The translations under genes and the position numbers were made by a program. Below, in pieces: positions 1 to 8,303 of a DNA stretch of 36,278 nt. This DNA comes from an uncultured Victivallis sp. (GTDB lineage: Bacteria; Verrucomicrobiota; Lentisphaeria; Victivallales; Victivallaceae), in the NCBI GenBank assembly GCA_944389935.1, contig CALXOE010000041.1, positions 1-36,278 of the forward strand, read 5' to 3'. Numbering within the stretch: position 1 is the stretch's first letter; each line of letters begins with the position of its first letter. The notes under the pieces were generated by a model. It was not told the origin of the DNA. It saw only the letters and a program-made list of their open reading frames with translations, and searched no databases.

Positions 1-314
1 GCCGCTTTCTCTCCCCCGAACCCCTCTCTTGTACTGCCGGGCGCTGGAATGAGTTGCGCGGCGGTGATTGGCCGATTGGTTGTTTGATGGATGGTTGGTA
101 CGGGGAGAGAGGCGGGCGCATCAACCGGCTTTTGTGCCCCCTGTCTCCGGCAAAGCATCGGATACGGGAATGAGTTTCGTTTCACAATGACCTCGCTGTG
201 ATTCCGTTGGCTTTCTTTCGCGTTATCAATAATTATGCGGCAGATTCCGGGAAAAAGCAAGAGACCGGAATGAAACAAAATGAAACACTTTGAACATCCA
301 TTTGCATGAGCCCC
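1..314. other. non-coding 5' end of window
   Basis: I see no convincing gene here. A long imperfect hairpin can be drawn at 104-148: GGAGA 104-108 with TCTCC 144-148, a 3-bp middle helix, then GGGCGCA 114-120 with TGTGCCC 133-139. No T-run follows it, so it is not a standard terminator. Further on there is an inverted repeat (ATTCCGG 244-250, CCGGAAT 265-271) and a direct repeat TGAAACA at 271-277 and 281-287, spaced one helical turn apart. These lie upstream of the LacI promoter and could be regulatory. Confidence 0.4.
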
Positions 315-343
315 TTGAAAAAAACAGGGCCGGGAGATATATT
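315..343 (+). promoter_or_regulatory. sigma70 promoter of LacI regulator 1
   Basis: TTGAAA (315-320), a 17-nt spacer and TATATT (338-343) give a near-consensus promoter with a predicted transcript start near 350. Short inverted arms AGGGC (326-330) and GCCCT (344-348) flank the -10 and may be part of an autoregulatory operator. The promoter lies downstream of an upstream in-frame ATG-less start at 290 and so favours the ATG at 383. Confidence 0.55.
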
Positions 344-382
344 GCCCTCCAGCAGGGTGATCTGGCAGACAGGAGAATCGGT

Positions 383-1342
383 ATGACTCGGAAAGTTTCG
401 ATCCGGAGAGTTGCGGCGGAATCCGGCGTGGCCGTCTGTACGGCGTCGCGCGTCTTTTCCGGCAGCGCGCCCGTTTCGGAGGAGACCCGGCGAGCCGTCC
501 TGGAAACCGCGCATCGGCTCGGCTACCGCTCCGACACCGGACGGTGTCGGCGGATCGCAGTCATGCTGAATGCGCAGAGTTACAGCTCCGTCTATGAGCA
601 GGAGCTCTCCCGGAGTCTCCTTGAGCGGATTCACGGCAGCGGCGGCCTTGCAATGATTCTCACGGCGCAGGATATGGAGCTCCTCTCCCTCGGCTGGATC
701 GATGGCGTGATCTCCTGCTGCTACGACGTTGCAAGCGAACGGAAACTGCTGGAATCGTACGATATCCCGGTCGTCTGCGTCAACAATCCGACCCGCTCCC
801 GCGATGGAATCTATGCGGTGAATTCCGATGAGGAGGGGGCGATCCGCATGGTGCTCGAACTTCTCGTCTCCCACGGTCATGAAAGAATCGCGTTCCTCGC
901 GCTTCAGCCGATGATGGTCTATACCCATCGCTACCGCAGAATGCTCTATGAGACAATCTGCCGGGAGACCTATCGCATGGAACCGGTTGTCTACGAGGCC
1001 TCCCGCGGCGAGGCGATTCTGACACTCTGCCGGGCGGTCCGCGACGGCGTCACCGCGGTGATGATTCCATCGGAACTGCGCAACAGCCGCTATTTTCAGC
1101 CGCTGGAAAGCCTCGGAATCCGTATCCCGGAGGATCTTTCGGTCGTCTCCTGGGAGAGTCCGGGCATCTCCGAATATTTTCATCCGCCGCTGACGACCGT
1201 GGAGCAGAATTTCGGGGAACTCGCCGCGCAGTCGCTGGAACTCCTCGAACAGGTCCGCTGCCGCCATTCTCCCCTGGTGAACCGCCTGGTCGCTTACCGG
1301 CTGCATGCGCGCGGCACCGTTGCCGAACCGCGACGGAAATGA
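383..1342 (+). CDS. LacI-family transcriptional regulator 1
   Basis: A 319-aa repressor of the LacI/GalR type. The N-terminal helix-turn-helix (about residues 3-48) reads VSIRRVAAESGV...TASRVFSG, followed by a periplasmic-binding-protein-like sensor. Sensor signatures include the SHGHERIAFL segment and the C-terminal IPEDLSVVSWESPGISEYFHP stretch ending in PPLTTVEQ. The hinge after the HTH (GYRSDTGRCRR) departs from the usual YRPN...AR form, so DNA bending may differ. I chose ATG 383 because AGGAG lies at 371-375 and a good promoter lies at 315-343; the frame is open further upstream to 290 but that part would precede the promoter. It probably senses a sugar or sugar derivative. Its target is not evident, because the next genes are housekeeping-like. 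Confidence 0.9.
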   Translation: MTRKVSIRRVAAESGVAVCTASRVFSGSAPVSEETRRAVLETAHRLGYRSDTGRCRRIAVMLNAQSYSSVYEQELSRSLLERIHGSGGLAMILTAQDMELLSLGWIDGVISCCYDVASERKLLESYDIPVVCVNNPTRSRDGIYAVNSDEEGAIRMVLELLVSHGHERIAFLALQPMMVYTHRYRRMLYETICRETYRMEPVVYEASRGEAILTLCRAVRDGVTAVMIPSELRNSRYFQPLESLGIRIPEDLSVVSWESPGISEYFHPPLTTVEQNFGELAAQSLELLEQVRCRHSPLVNRLVAYRLHARGTVAEPRRK

Positions 1343-1435
1343 AACTGCGGGAATTTGTCCGGCCGACGGTTGTATCCTGTTGCTCCGGAGAGTATATTAT
1401 TCGAGTGCTGTCACAGGAGAAAGGAATCTGATACG

Positions 1436-2194
1436 ATGGGTTGGGTCGGAGTTTTGACCGGCGGTGCTCTCGGGGGCATGCTGGGCGGGCCGTGGGGCGT
1501 CGCGCTCGGAGCGCTGATCGGGCACTGGGCCGAAAATAAGCTGGGCGCCCAGTCTCAGGGGGCGGCTTCCGCCGCCGAGGAGAGGCAGGCGCTGTTCGTG
1601 GTGGCGATCTTCTCGTGCCTCGCGAAACTCGCAAAGGCCGATGGCGTGGTCGACAGGAGCGAAGCCGCCTATATCCGAACTTTCATCGACCGGAACTTCG
1701 CCGCGGTCGAGCGCGAAGCGATCCGGAAAATCTTCAATGCAGCCCGGGACAACGATGTGCCGTTTCAGTGTTATGTCGACCGGATGGCGGAGGCTGCTCC
1801 GGACCAGGCGCTTCTTCAGCAGTTTCTCGGTGTGTTGTGCGAACTTGCGATGGCGAATGGAACGCTCGACCCGCGCGAGATGGAGATTCTGCGCTATGCG
1901 GAGCGCCGGTTCGGGTTTCCGGGCTATGTCGACGCATTTTTCGGATCCGGGCCCGGGCAGGATTCCGCTTCTCCGCCGGCTTCGCTCGAGGCCTATTATG
2001 AAGTGCTGGGGTGTTCTCCCTCCGCCACCGACCAGGAGCTCAAGAGCGCCTGGCGGAAAAAGTGCGCGGAGTTTCATCCCGACAAGATTCAGGCCAAAGG
2101 ACTTCCGCCGGAGTTCGTCGAATTCGCCAAGAACGAAATGCAGCGGATCAACCGCGCGTATGACGAATTGAAGAAAGCGCGCGGCATCCGATGA
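1436..2194 (+). CDS. djlA: DjlA-like J-domain protein with TerB-like domain
   Basis: A 252-aa protein with DjlA architecture. A short N-terminal glycine-rich hydrophobic segment (GGALGGMLGG to ALGALIGHW, residues about 7-30) resembles the DjlA membrane anchor. A TerB-like helical domain follows (about 45-160, with AKADGVVDRSE and ANGTLDPREME acidic repeats). A C-terminal J domain starts at YYEVLGCSPSATDQELK and carries the HPD motif (FHPDK) that stimulates Hsp70 ATPase. It likely recruits DnaK at the inner membrane. ATG 1436 is preceded by AGGAGAAAGG (1415-1424). The stop overlaps the start of the radical SAM gene by 4 nt, implying translational coupling. DjlA is my family reading; another TerB-J protein is possible. 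Confidence 0.85.
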   Translation: MGWVGVLTGGALGGMLGGPWGVALGALIGHWAENKLGAQSQGAASAAEERQALFVVAIFSCLAKLAKADGVVDRSEAAYIRTFIDRNFAAVEREAIRKIFNAARDNDVPFQCYVDRMAEAAPDQALLQQFLGVLCELAMANGTLDPREMEILRYAERRFGFPGYVDAFFGSGPGQDSASPPASLEAYYEVLGCSPSATDQELKSAWRKKCAEFHPDKIQAKGLPPEFVEFAKNEMQRINRAYDELKKARGIR

Positions 2195-3057
2195 TTCCCC
2201 GTTATGTCGAGCCGCTCTTCCGGCCGCCCGCCGAGGCGGGGAGTTTGATTTTTCAGGTCGCATACGGCTGCCCGCACAACCGCTGCCGGTTCTGCGGCAT
2301 GTACAAGGGAGTCCCGTACCGGCCGCGTCCGGAGGCGGAACTGTTCGCTGAGATTGCGGCGGCGGGCGAACGTTATCCCGGGACCCGGCGGATTTTTCTC
2401 GCGGACGGGGATGTCATGGCGCTCGGCTTCGATCGTCTGAAGCCGATTCTCGAGGCGCTGAATGCGGCGTTTCCGCACCTTGCGCGGGTCAACTCCTACG
2501 CGAACGGCAGTTCGATTGCGCAATATGATGACTCCGAACTTGCGGCATTGAAGTCCCTGCGGCTTCAGACGCTCTATCTCGGGCTCGAAACCGGGATGCA
2601 GACGCTTCTCGACCGGGTCGGCAAAACCGAACAAATCACACAGATGGTCGAATCGGTTCGGCGGACACAAACGGCCGGCATGCGCGCCTCGGTCATGGTT
2701 CTGCTCGGTCTCGGCGGGCGGGAGTTCAGTCATGAACACGCCGTCCGCACGGCGGAAACACTCAATCGGATGCAGCCGCGGCTGCTCTCCGCATTGCGGT
2801 TCGTGCCCGTGCTCGGGGAGCCGTTCGAGGGATTCCGACTGCTCAGCGAAGCCGGAGTGGTCGCGGAACTTCTGGTGCTGGTGGAGTCTCTGGAGCTGGA
2901 ACATACTGTATTCCGCGCGAATCATACGTCCAATCCGCTGCCGCTCGAGGCGCGTTTCCCGGCGGACAAGGCGTGGTTGACCGCCGAACTGCGCCATGTG
3001 CTCACCTCCGGCATGCTCGACGAAACCGGACCGGGTTTTCTTCCGGCGGAATTGTGA
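2191..3057 (+). CDS. radical SAM protein, CX4CX2C subtype
   Basis: A 288-aa radical SAM enzyme. The cluster-binding cysteines are C27, C32 and C35 (GCPHNRCRFCGMYKG), a CX4CX2C spacing instead of the textbook CX3CX2C. From memory this spacing recurs in a group of uncharacterised COG1032-like proteins. Later barrel motifs are visible: FLADGDVMAL (strand 2), LRLQTLYLGLETG, and MVLLGLGG. The protein stops soon after the barrel, with no B12 domain or TRAM domain, and its substrate is unknown. Its ATG overlaps the TGA of the J-domain gene (ATGA), so the two are co-translated. Whether this reflects function, for example chaperone-assisted cluster chemistry, cannot be told from sequence. Confidence 0.85.
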   Translation: MIPRYVEPLFRPPAEAGSLIFQVAYGCPHNRCRFCGMYKGVPYRPRPEAELFAEIAAAGERYPGTRRIFLADGDVMALGFDRLKPILEALNAAFPHLARVNSYANGSSIAQYDDSELAALKSLRLQTLYLGLETGMQTLLDRVGKTEQITQMVESVRRTQTAGMRASVMVLLGLGGREFSHEHAVRTAETLNRMQPRLLSALRFVPVLGEPFEGFRLLSEAGVVAELLVLVESLELEHTVFRANHTSNPLPLEARFPADKAWLTAELRHVLTSGMLDETGPGFLPAEL

Positions 3058-3111
3058 CGGATTGATTCGGAACTCCTTGATGAATTTTCCGGTTTCCCCC
3101 GTCGTTTCTCC

Positions 3112-3140
3112 TTGTAAATATGCGGCTCCCGTGCTAGGGT
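3112..3140 (+). promoter_or_regulatory. extended -10 promoter
   Basis: TTGTAA (3112-3117), a 17-nt spacer and TAGGGT (3135-3140), with TG at 3132-3133 forming an extended -10. It sits 66 nt before the membrane protein start and probably drives it. Confidence 0.4.
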
Positions 3141-3205
3141 AAATCGCAGGACGAGGAGCAGAATCTCCCCGAAAAGAACTTTTCACTTAACAGCAGGAGT
3201 TGCGT

Positions 3206-4729
3206 ATGGACGGGAATTCTCAGGGGTTTGCCGATTTCTGGCAGGAGATCTGGCAGATTGTGGTCGACATGAACATTCTCAATCTGGTGTGGGCGCTGCT
3301 GGTCCTGATTGCCGGCTGGCTGCTGGCCTGGATCGTCGCCGGCGTTGCCGCCCGGGCGGTGCGGAGTTTCCGGCTCGATGAAAAGCTCGAGCGGAGTTTC
3401 CCGGGAGGAAAGAGGTCGGTTTCCGGGGCGAAGATCGAGAAAGTCGTTTCGCGGATCTTCTTCTATACGATTCTGCTGCTGACCATCCTCGCCTGCCTGA
3501 CTCCGCTGAATTTGTCGGAGGCGGCCGGGCCGATCCGGGAATTCGTGAACTCGGTCGTCGGATACGGAGCGAACCTCATCGCGGCGGGGCTGCTGGTTTT
3601 TGTCGCCTGGGTCGCAGCTTCCGTCCTGGAATATCTGGCGGTGACGGCCATGATGGCCTTGAAGCTCGATGAGAAATTCCCGGCCGCCGAGGTCGCGGAA
3701 GAGGGCGGAAAAACCGGCCGCCCGTTCAGTGCCGTCGCCGGGAGCGTGATCTACTGGATCGTCTTTCTCTTCTTTGTCCCGGCGATTCTGAGGGCGCTCA
3801 ATATCAATGGAATCACGACTCCGCTGGAAAATATGCTCCAGAAGCTGCTCGGCTTCATTCCGAACCTCATTGCGGCGGCGGCGATTCTCGTGGTCGGACT
3901 CTTTGTCGCGCGCATTGTGCGGCGGGCGGTCGCGGGGCTGCTGTTTCTCTCGCGCCTGGATGAGTTCGGGAAAAAGTCCGGCGGCGGCAACATCTTCGGT
4001 GAGCGCGGAATCTCCTATCTCGCCGGACTGGTCGCGTATGTGCTTGTGGCGATTCCCGTGGTGATCTCGGCGCTGAATGCTTTGCAGATTGAAGCGCTGA
4101 CCAATTCGGTCTCCAAATTTTTCGATATGATTCTGAATGCGACCGGCAGCGTGATCGGCGCCGGAGTGCTGATTTTCGCGGCGTTTGTTGTCGGCGGCGT
4201 GGTCGCCGGGATCGTCGCGCAGCTTTTCGAGGGATTCGGATTCGACCGACTGGTCGCATCGCTCGGGTTTGCCCCGAAAAGTGAAAAATCCGTGAAGCCG
4301 TCGGCCGTCGTCGGCAAACTGGCGTTCCTGGCGATCATGCTGTTCGCGGCGGTGTCGGCATGTGAACTGCTCGGCTTCATGGAACTCGCGGCGCTGATTC
4401 GCATCTTCATTATCTTCGGCGGCAACATCATCGTCGGCGTGGTGGTCATGATGGTGGGGATCTTCCTTGCGAACCTCGCGGCAGGTGCGCTGCGCGGCAA
4501 GGGCGGGAGTTCCGAATTTCTCGCGACGGCGGTGCGGGTCGCGGTGCTGATCTTCACGGGCGCGGTCGCTCTCTCGACGCTGAATCTGAACGGCAGGATC
4601 GTCGAGATCGCATTTGCGCTTCTGCTCGGCGCGATCTGCGTGGCGGCGGCGATCGCATTCGGCGTCGGCGGGCGCGAGTTCGCGGCGAAAAAACTCGAAG
4701 AGTGGGATCGGAAACTTACGAAAAAGTGA
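3206..4729 (+). CDS. mechanosensitive-type TM-helix repeat membrane protein
   Basis: A 507-aa polytopic inner-membrane protein built from about five related units. Each unit has an amphipathic lead-in, a strongly hydrophobic helix and a charged tail: LVWALLVLIAGWLLAWIV, ANLIAAGLLVFVAWVAASV, PNLIAAAAILVVGLFVARIV, GAGVLIFAAFVVGGVVAGIV and GNIIVGVVVMMVGIFLANL. Several units end in a helix with an L-D-E-K/F motif (RLDEKLERS, KLDEKF, RLDEFGKK). This is the pattern of the TM_helix family (PF05552) found beside small-conductance mechanosensitive channels. No MscS beta domain is visible. It is likely an osmotic or tension-responsive channel or scaffold. ATG 3206 follows AGGAG (3195-3199). It is monocistronic, with its own promoter and a strong terminator. 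Confidence 0.8.
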   Translation: MDGNSQGFADFWQEIWQIVVDMNILNLVWALLVLIAGWLLAWIVAGVAARAVRSFRLDEKLERSFPGGKRSVSGAKIEKVVSRIFFYTILLLTILACLTPLNLSEAAGPIREFVNSVVGYGANLIAAGLLVFVAWVAASVLEYLAVTAMMALKLDEKFPAAEVAEEGGKTGRPFSAVAGSVIYWIVFLFFVPAILRALNINGITTPLENMLQKLLGFIPNLIAAAAILVVGLFVARIVRRAVAGLLFLSRLDEFGKKSGGGNIFGERGISYLAGLVAYVLVAIPVVISALNALQIEALTNSVSKFFDMILNATGSVIGAGVLIFAAFVVGGVVAGIVAQLFEGFGFDRLVASLGFAPKSEKSVKPSAVVGKLAFLAIMLFAAVSACELLGFMELAALIRIFIIFGGNIIVGVVVMMVGIFLANLAAGALRGKGGSSEFLATAVRVAVLIFTGAVALSTLNLNGRIVEIAFALLLGAICVAAAIAFGVGGREFAAKKLEEWDRKLTKK

Positions 4730-4743
4730 TTCCTCCCCCTGGA

Positions 4744-4777
4744 AAGCGGAGTCTCCTGCGGGAGATTCCGCTTTTTT
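4744..4777 (+). terminator. intrinsic terminator
   Basis: The stem pairs AAGCGGA (4744-4750) plus TCTCC (4752-4756) with GGAGA (4761-4765) plus TCCGCTT (4767-4773), with one G-U pair between and a 4-nt loop. A T-run continues to 4777. It lies 14 nt after the membrane protein stop. Confidence 0.85.
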
Positions 4778-4780
4778 CGC

Positions 4781-4809
4781 TTGCAGGGAGGGTATTCCGG
4801 TGATACATT
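4781..4809 (+). promoter_or_regulatory. possible promoter giving a near-leaderless mRNA
   Basis: TTGCAG (4781-4786), a 17-nt spacer and TACATT (4804-4809). The predicted start of transcription coincides with the ATG at 4816, and no good Shine-Dalgarno lies close to that ATG (AGGGAGG is about 25 nt away). The match is moderate. Confidence 0.3.
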
Positions 4810-4815
4810 GACGGA

Positions 4816-5931
4816 ATGAAGACGAATTCCGAGTCAAACAACATCAAATACCGCCGCATTGCGGCGATTCTGCGTGAGCGCATCCGGCGCGGCATCTACC
4901 GTGTCGGCGACAAATTGCCGAGTTATCCGCAGTTGTGCGAGCTCTTCGAGGTCAGTGACATGACGATCCGCCAGGCGATCGCTCTGCTCGCGAACGAAGG
5001 GCTTCTGCGCCGTGAACGCGGGCGCGGCAAGGGAGTCTATGTCAACCCGCCCCCGCCGCCGGAAACGGAGAAAGCCCCGCTGCTCCGGCGTCTCTGCATT
5101 CTGCCTGCCGCTCCGACGCTGCGCAGCGACGACCCCGCAATTCAGCAGGGTGCGGTTCAGGCGGTCAACGCCGAGGAGGCGGGACTCGTGCTCATGCCCG
5201 CGCTCTCCGGCGCCGCCCGCAAAAGTTATTTGAATCATCTGATCGAGAGTGCCGGAATCGACGGCTTTCTCATCAACGGGCAGATCTTCGCCTCCGGAGA
5301 CGAGGCGTTCGAGATCGTCAACTCGTTCGATGCCAGGCACGTGCGTTACGTCCTGATCTTCTCGGCCGAAGACGCCTGTTCGCGTGATTTTCTGGCAAGG
5401 CGGCATCCCGGCGTCTATATCGATGAGCAGCCCGCGATGGCGGCCGCACTGAAAAAAGCGGCGGCGCGCGGGCGGTCGCGCCTGTTGTTCGCCGGGGTTG
5501 ACCGCTATTCGGTGGAGCGTTCGCTTTCGGTCACGCGCAACACCCGGGGCGCGGCGGATTTCGTGCTTGAGCCGATGCTTTTCGACGAACTCGCGGCGAA
5601 GTCGCTCTTCCGGGAGTTCGAGACGCGGCTGCTGCCGGAACTCGATGAGCGCACCACGCTCGTACTCGAGGGGAGCAACCTGCCGCTCTCCTATTTCGAC
5701 GCGCTCCTGAATGCGCGCGGCCTGAAGCCGGGACGGGATGTTTCGGTATTCTACTTCGAGCACTACTGCAATCTCGATCCGCTCTTCGGGGCACGATACA
5801 GCTCAGTGACGCGCCCCTACGCGGAACTCGGGCGCGCGGCCGGACTCATGCTTCAGCGCATGGTGCTTGAAAATGCTCCCGGCGAAGTGCTGCGGATTCC
5901 CGCCGAATTCACCGATCAGGGGACGATCTGA
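4816..5931 (+). CDS. AraR-type regulator (GntR HTH + LacI-like sensor)
   Basis: A 371-aa regulator. Residues about 10-77 form a GntR winged helix (YRRIAAILRERIRRGIYRVG, LPSYPQLCELFEVSDMTIRQ, ending GKGVYV). A proline-rich linker (PPPPPETEK) leads to a LacI-type periplasmic-binding-like sensor (about 90-371) that includes GIDGFLING and a late YSSVTRPYAELGRAAG segment. This head and sensor pairing is that of AraR, so it likely represses sugar genes and releases DNA on binding a sugar. The 3' end runs 16 nt into the convergent miaA gene. Its target is unclear, since no carbohydrate gene is adjacent. A leaderless start is possible. Confidence 0.88.
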   Translation: MKTNSESNNIKYRRIAAILRERIRRGIYRVGDKLPSYPQLCELFEVSDMTIRQAIALLANEGLLRRERGRGKGVYVNPPPPPETEKAPLLRRLCILPAAPTLRSDDPAIQQGAVQAVNAEEAGLVLMPALSGAARKSYLNHLIESAGIDGFLINGQIFASGDEAFEIVNSFDARHVRYVLIFSAEDACSRDFLARRHPGVYIDEQPAMAAALKKAAARGRSRLLFAGVDRYSVERSLSVTRNTRGAADFVLEPMLFDELAAKSLFREFETRLLPELDERTTLVLEGSNLPLSYFDALLNARGLKPGRDVSVFYFEHYCNLDPLFGARYSSVTRPYAELGRAAGLMLQRMVLENAPGEVLRIPAEFTDQGTI

Positions 5932-6818
5932 GCGCCGGGCTCGTACACCTCCGCCTCGGGGTGCTGGTGGCGGAACCAGGTGCGCTGGCGGCGCGCGAAC
6001 TGCCAGGTGACGGTGCTGATGCGCTCATGCAGCGTCTTGAGGTCGAGTTTCCCGGCGAGATGTTCCGCGATGAGCCGGTAGCCGATCGCCTGATGAGCGG
6101 TCGGGGTTTCGAGCAACCCGGCTTTGACGGCGGCGGCAGCCTCCTCAATCCAGCCGGAGTCGAGCATTTTCCTTGCGCGGATCCGGATTCGTTCCTTGAG
6201 CTCTTCCGCCGGCGGGTCGAGCCGCCACGCCCGCACCGGATAGCGCAGTTCATCGAACGGATTGTTCTGGAGTTCGAGGATCGACTTTCCGGTCAGCAGC
6301 CGCACTTCGAGTGCGCGGATGAGTCGTCTCCGACAGTTTTCCCAGCGGGCGAGTCCGGCCGGATCGAGTTTCGCCATGCGCTGTTTCAGCGCCTCTTCAC
6401 CCCGGTCGGAGTCGTAGGCTTCGTCGAGTTCCCGGCGCAGTTCGCGGTCGGCGGGCAGATCGTCGAGCCCGTAGAGCAATGCCCGCAGATAAAGTCCGGT
6501 CCCCCCCGCGAGAATCGGCAGCCGCCCGCGCGCGCGGATCTCCGCAATGGCTCGATCCGCGAGCCTCACGTAGGTGAAGACGTCGACCCTCGTGTGAAAG
6601 TCGAAGCAGCCGACGAGATGGTGCGGCGTCTCCCGGCGCTCTTCCGCCGTCGGCTGCGCCGTCCCGATTTCGAGTCCCCGGTAGAGCTGCATCGAGTCGA
6701 CCGAGACGATCTCCCCGCCGCATCGGCGCGCGAGTTCGAGCGCGAGCGCGCTTTTCCCCGAGGCGGTCGGCCCCATGATGACCACGATCTCTTCAGCGTT
6801 CAACGGTGTAGACCCCAT
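5916..6818 (-). CDS. miaA: tRNA dimethylallyltransferase MiaA
   Basis: A 300-aa enzyme that transfers a dimethylallyl group to N6 of A37 in tRNAs reading UNN codons. The P-loop GPTASGKS is at residues 16-23. The tRNA/catalytic segment DSMQLYRGLEIGTAQP starts at D41, HHLVG follows, and GGTGLYLRALLYG is the third family motif. The late AIGYRLIAEHL and ARRQRTWFRHQ segments are also typical. Length is normal. The start overlaps the end of the upstream glycosyltransferase gene by 26 nt. A GTG closer to the P-loop, just after that gene's TGA, is a reasonable alternative start. The 3' end overlaps the convergent regulator gene. Confidence 0.95.
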   Translation of the reverse strand: MGSTPLNAEEIVVIMGPTASGKSALALELARRCGGEIVSVDSMQLYRGLEIGTAQPTAEERRETPHHLVGCFDFHTRVDVFTYVRLADRAIAEIRARGRLPILAGGTGLYLRALLYGLDDLPADRELRRELDEAYDSDRGEEALKQRMAKLDPAGLARWENCRRRLIRALEVRLLTGKSILELQNNPFDELRYPVRAWRLDPPAEELKERIRIRARKMLDSGWIEEAAAAVKAGLLETPTAHQAIGYRLIAEHLAGKLDLKTLHERISTVTWQFARRQRTWFRHQHPEAEVYEPGAQIVP

Positions 6819-8238
6819 GGTTCGCGTTGGAGAACAGCAGCTTCAGGCGACGCCGGAAACGCTTTTCGACCGGCTGCGGTGATTCGTCCGAGCGCAGGAT
6901 GACGAGCATTCCCCGTTCAAGCTGCTTCACCGGTCCGCGCGGGCCGTCGAACCGGAAGTCGCGCAGATCGGCTCCCGAAGTGCTCAAATAGAAGAGCAGC
7001 GGCCACGGATCGGCCTGAAAACTCGTGTAGATCGCCAGCGGCCGTTTCCCTAGACGCTCGACGATTTCGGCGGCGGTCCGGGAGGGCGTGTGTTCCGGGC
7101 GCAGATAGTAGCCGTAGAAGTAGTCGTCCGCCCCCGCTCCGCCGAATCGGCGCGAGAACATGAGCCGCAGATTCGGCTGCTGCGCGAGATACCCCCAGCC
7201 GACGGCCACCGCGAACAGCGCCCCGAGCCAGATTCCGCGATTCCAGCGCCGGCGCCGGCGGCAGTTCAGGGCCGTAAGATCGCGAATCCCCGCGGCGAGC
7301 AGCAGCGCCCACAGCGGCCAGAACGGAAAAAACACCCGCGGAAACGGCGCAACTTTCAACAGCAGCGCCATCGGAAGCGGAATGAGCCAGATCAGCAGCC
7401 GCACCGCACGCACCCATTTGAATCCCGTCCGGTCGAGTGCGAGCAGCGACCCGGTTCCCGGCAGCAGCAGCATCGCGAACGAGTAGACGAATGCCGCGAG
7501 CACCGCGAGCAGCGCCCCCCACCCGCTGTTCCACCCCTCGCCGAGTCGCAGACAGCCGAGGAACGAGGGGAAGATCGGCAGATAAAAGAGCAGAAACATC
7601 GCCGGCGGAATCGCTGCGAGAATCCAGAACGCGCGCCGCTTCCAGAAGCCCCATCCGAAGAGCGGCAGCGCATAGAGCACCACGCCCGCGAGCACCGCGA
7701 GATTCGACGGGATCGTCGCGACCGCCCCGAGTGACGCGAGCGCATACCAGAAACCGCGTTTCCAATCCGGTTTCCCCGCGAAGTTCAGCGCCGTATGCAG
7801 CGCGAGCACAACGAAGAGCGCGCTTTGCATATAGCCGCGCAGCGCCGTCGCATAAATCAGGAACGGCACCGAAACCGCCATCGCGGCGAGAACCGGCAGC
7901 AGAATCGTCCCCCCCGCCAGCCGTACCCGGAAGAGCCGGTAAAGCAGCAGCAGCGTCGCAATGCCGGAGAAAAACGAGAGCAGCCGGAACCAGAAGACCG
8001 GATCGATCCCCGGCGGCAGCAGCTGCGCCCAGTAGTGCAGCGCGATCGTGTAGAGAATCTGGTTGTTCGGGATCACATAGCTGCGATAGATGACCAGCGG
8101 CGAACCGCGCTGCGCAAAATCGAGGAATGTCAGCGCCTCGTCGAACCAGAGGTCGCGGTTCAGGTAGGCGGGGGCAAAGAGAAACATCGCGCCGAGAATC
8201 AGAATCGGCGGGAGCAGCTTTTTCAATCTCCTGTCCAC
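6793..8238 (-). CDS. GT-C fold membrane glycosyltransferase (ArnT/GT39-like)
   Basis: A 481-aa polytopic protein with about 10-12 hydrophobic helices. The first extracytoplasmic loop carries the acidic pair of GT-C enzymes (RDLWFDEALT, D33-E34), which binds a lipid-phosphate sugar donor. A second loop, ATALRGYMQS, is also typical. A soluble C-terminal part of about 110 residues follows (AAEIVERLGKRPLAIYTSFQ onward). It likely moves a sugar from a polyprenyl carrier to an envelope acceptor; the substrates are not evident. I chose GTG 8238 because GGAG lies at 8245-8248 on the complementary strand. That site touches the T-run of the ferredoxin terminator, so this gene is expressed by read-through or has a promoter I cannot see. 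It overlaps miaA by 26 nt. Confidence 0.8.
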   Translation of the reverse strand: MDRRLKKLLPPILILGAMFLFAPAYLNRDLWFDEALTFLDFAQRGSPLVIYRSYVIPNNQILYTIALHYWAQLLPPGIDPVFWFRLLSFFSGIATLLLLYRLFRVRLAGGTILLPVLAAMAVSVPFLIYATALRGYMQSALFVVLALHTALNFAGKPDWKRGFWYALASLGAVATIPSNLAVLAGVVLYALPLFGWGFWKRRAFWILAAIPPAMFLLFYLPIFPSFLGCLRLGEGWNSGWGALLAVLAAFVYSFAMLLLPGTGSLLALDRTGFKWVRAVRLLIWLIPLPMALLLKVAPFPRVFFPFWPLWALLLAAGIRDLTALNCRRRRRWNRGIWLGALFAVAVGWGYLAQQPNLRLMFSRRFGGAGADDYFYGYYLRPEHTPSRTAAEIVERLGKRPLAIYTSFQADPWPLLFYLSTSGADLRDFRFDGPRGPVKQLERGMLVILRSDESPQPVEKRFRRRLKLLFSNANHGVYTVER

Positions 8239-8248
8239 GGAACACTCC

Positions 8249-8286
8249 AAAAAAAAACGGCGGAAAGCACTGCGCCTTCCGCCGTT
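8249..8286 (-). terminator. intrinsic terminator after ferredoxin
   Basis: On the minus strand a GC-rich stem (plus strand 8257-8268 with 8274-8285, ACGGCGGAAAGC pairing GCCTTCCGCCGT with one A-C mismatch or wobble, loop ACTGC) is followed by nine T residues (A-run 8249-8257 on plus). It is strong and lies 18 nt after the ferredoxin stop. Confidence 0.88.
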
Positions 8287-8303
8287 GAAAGAAACGAAAA
8301 CTC

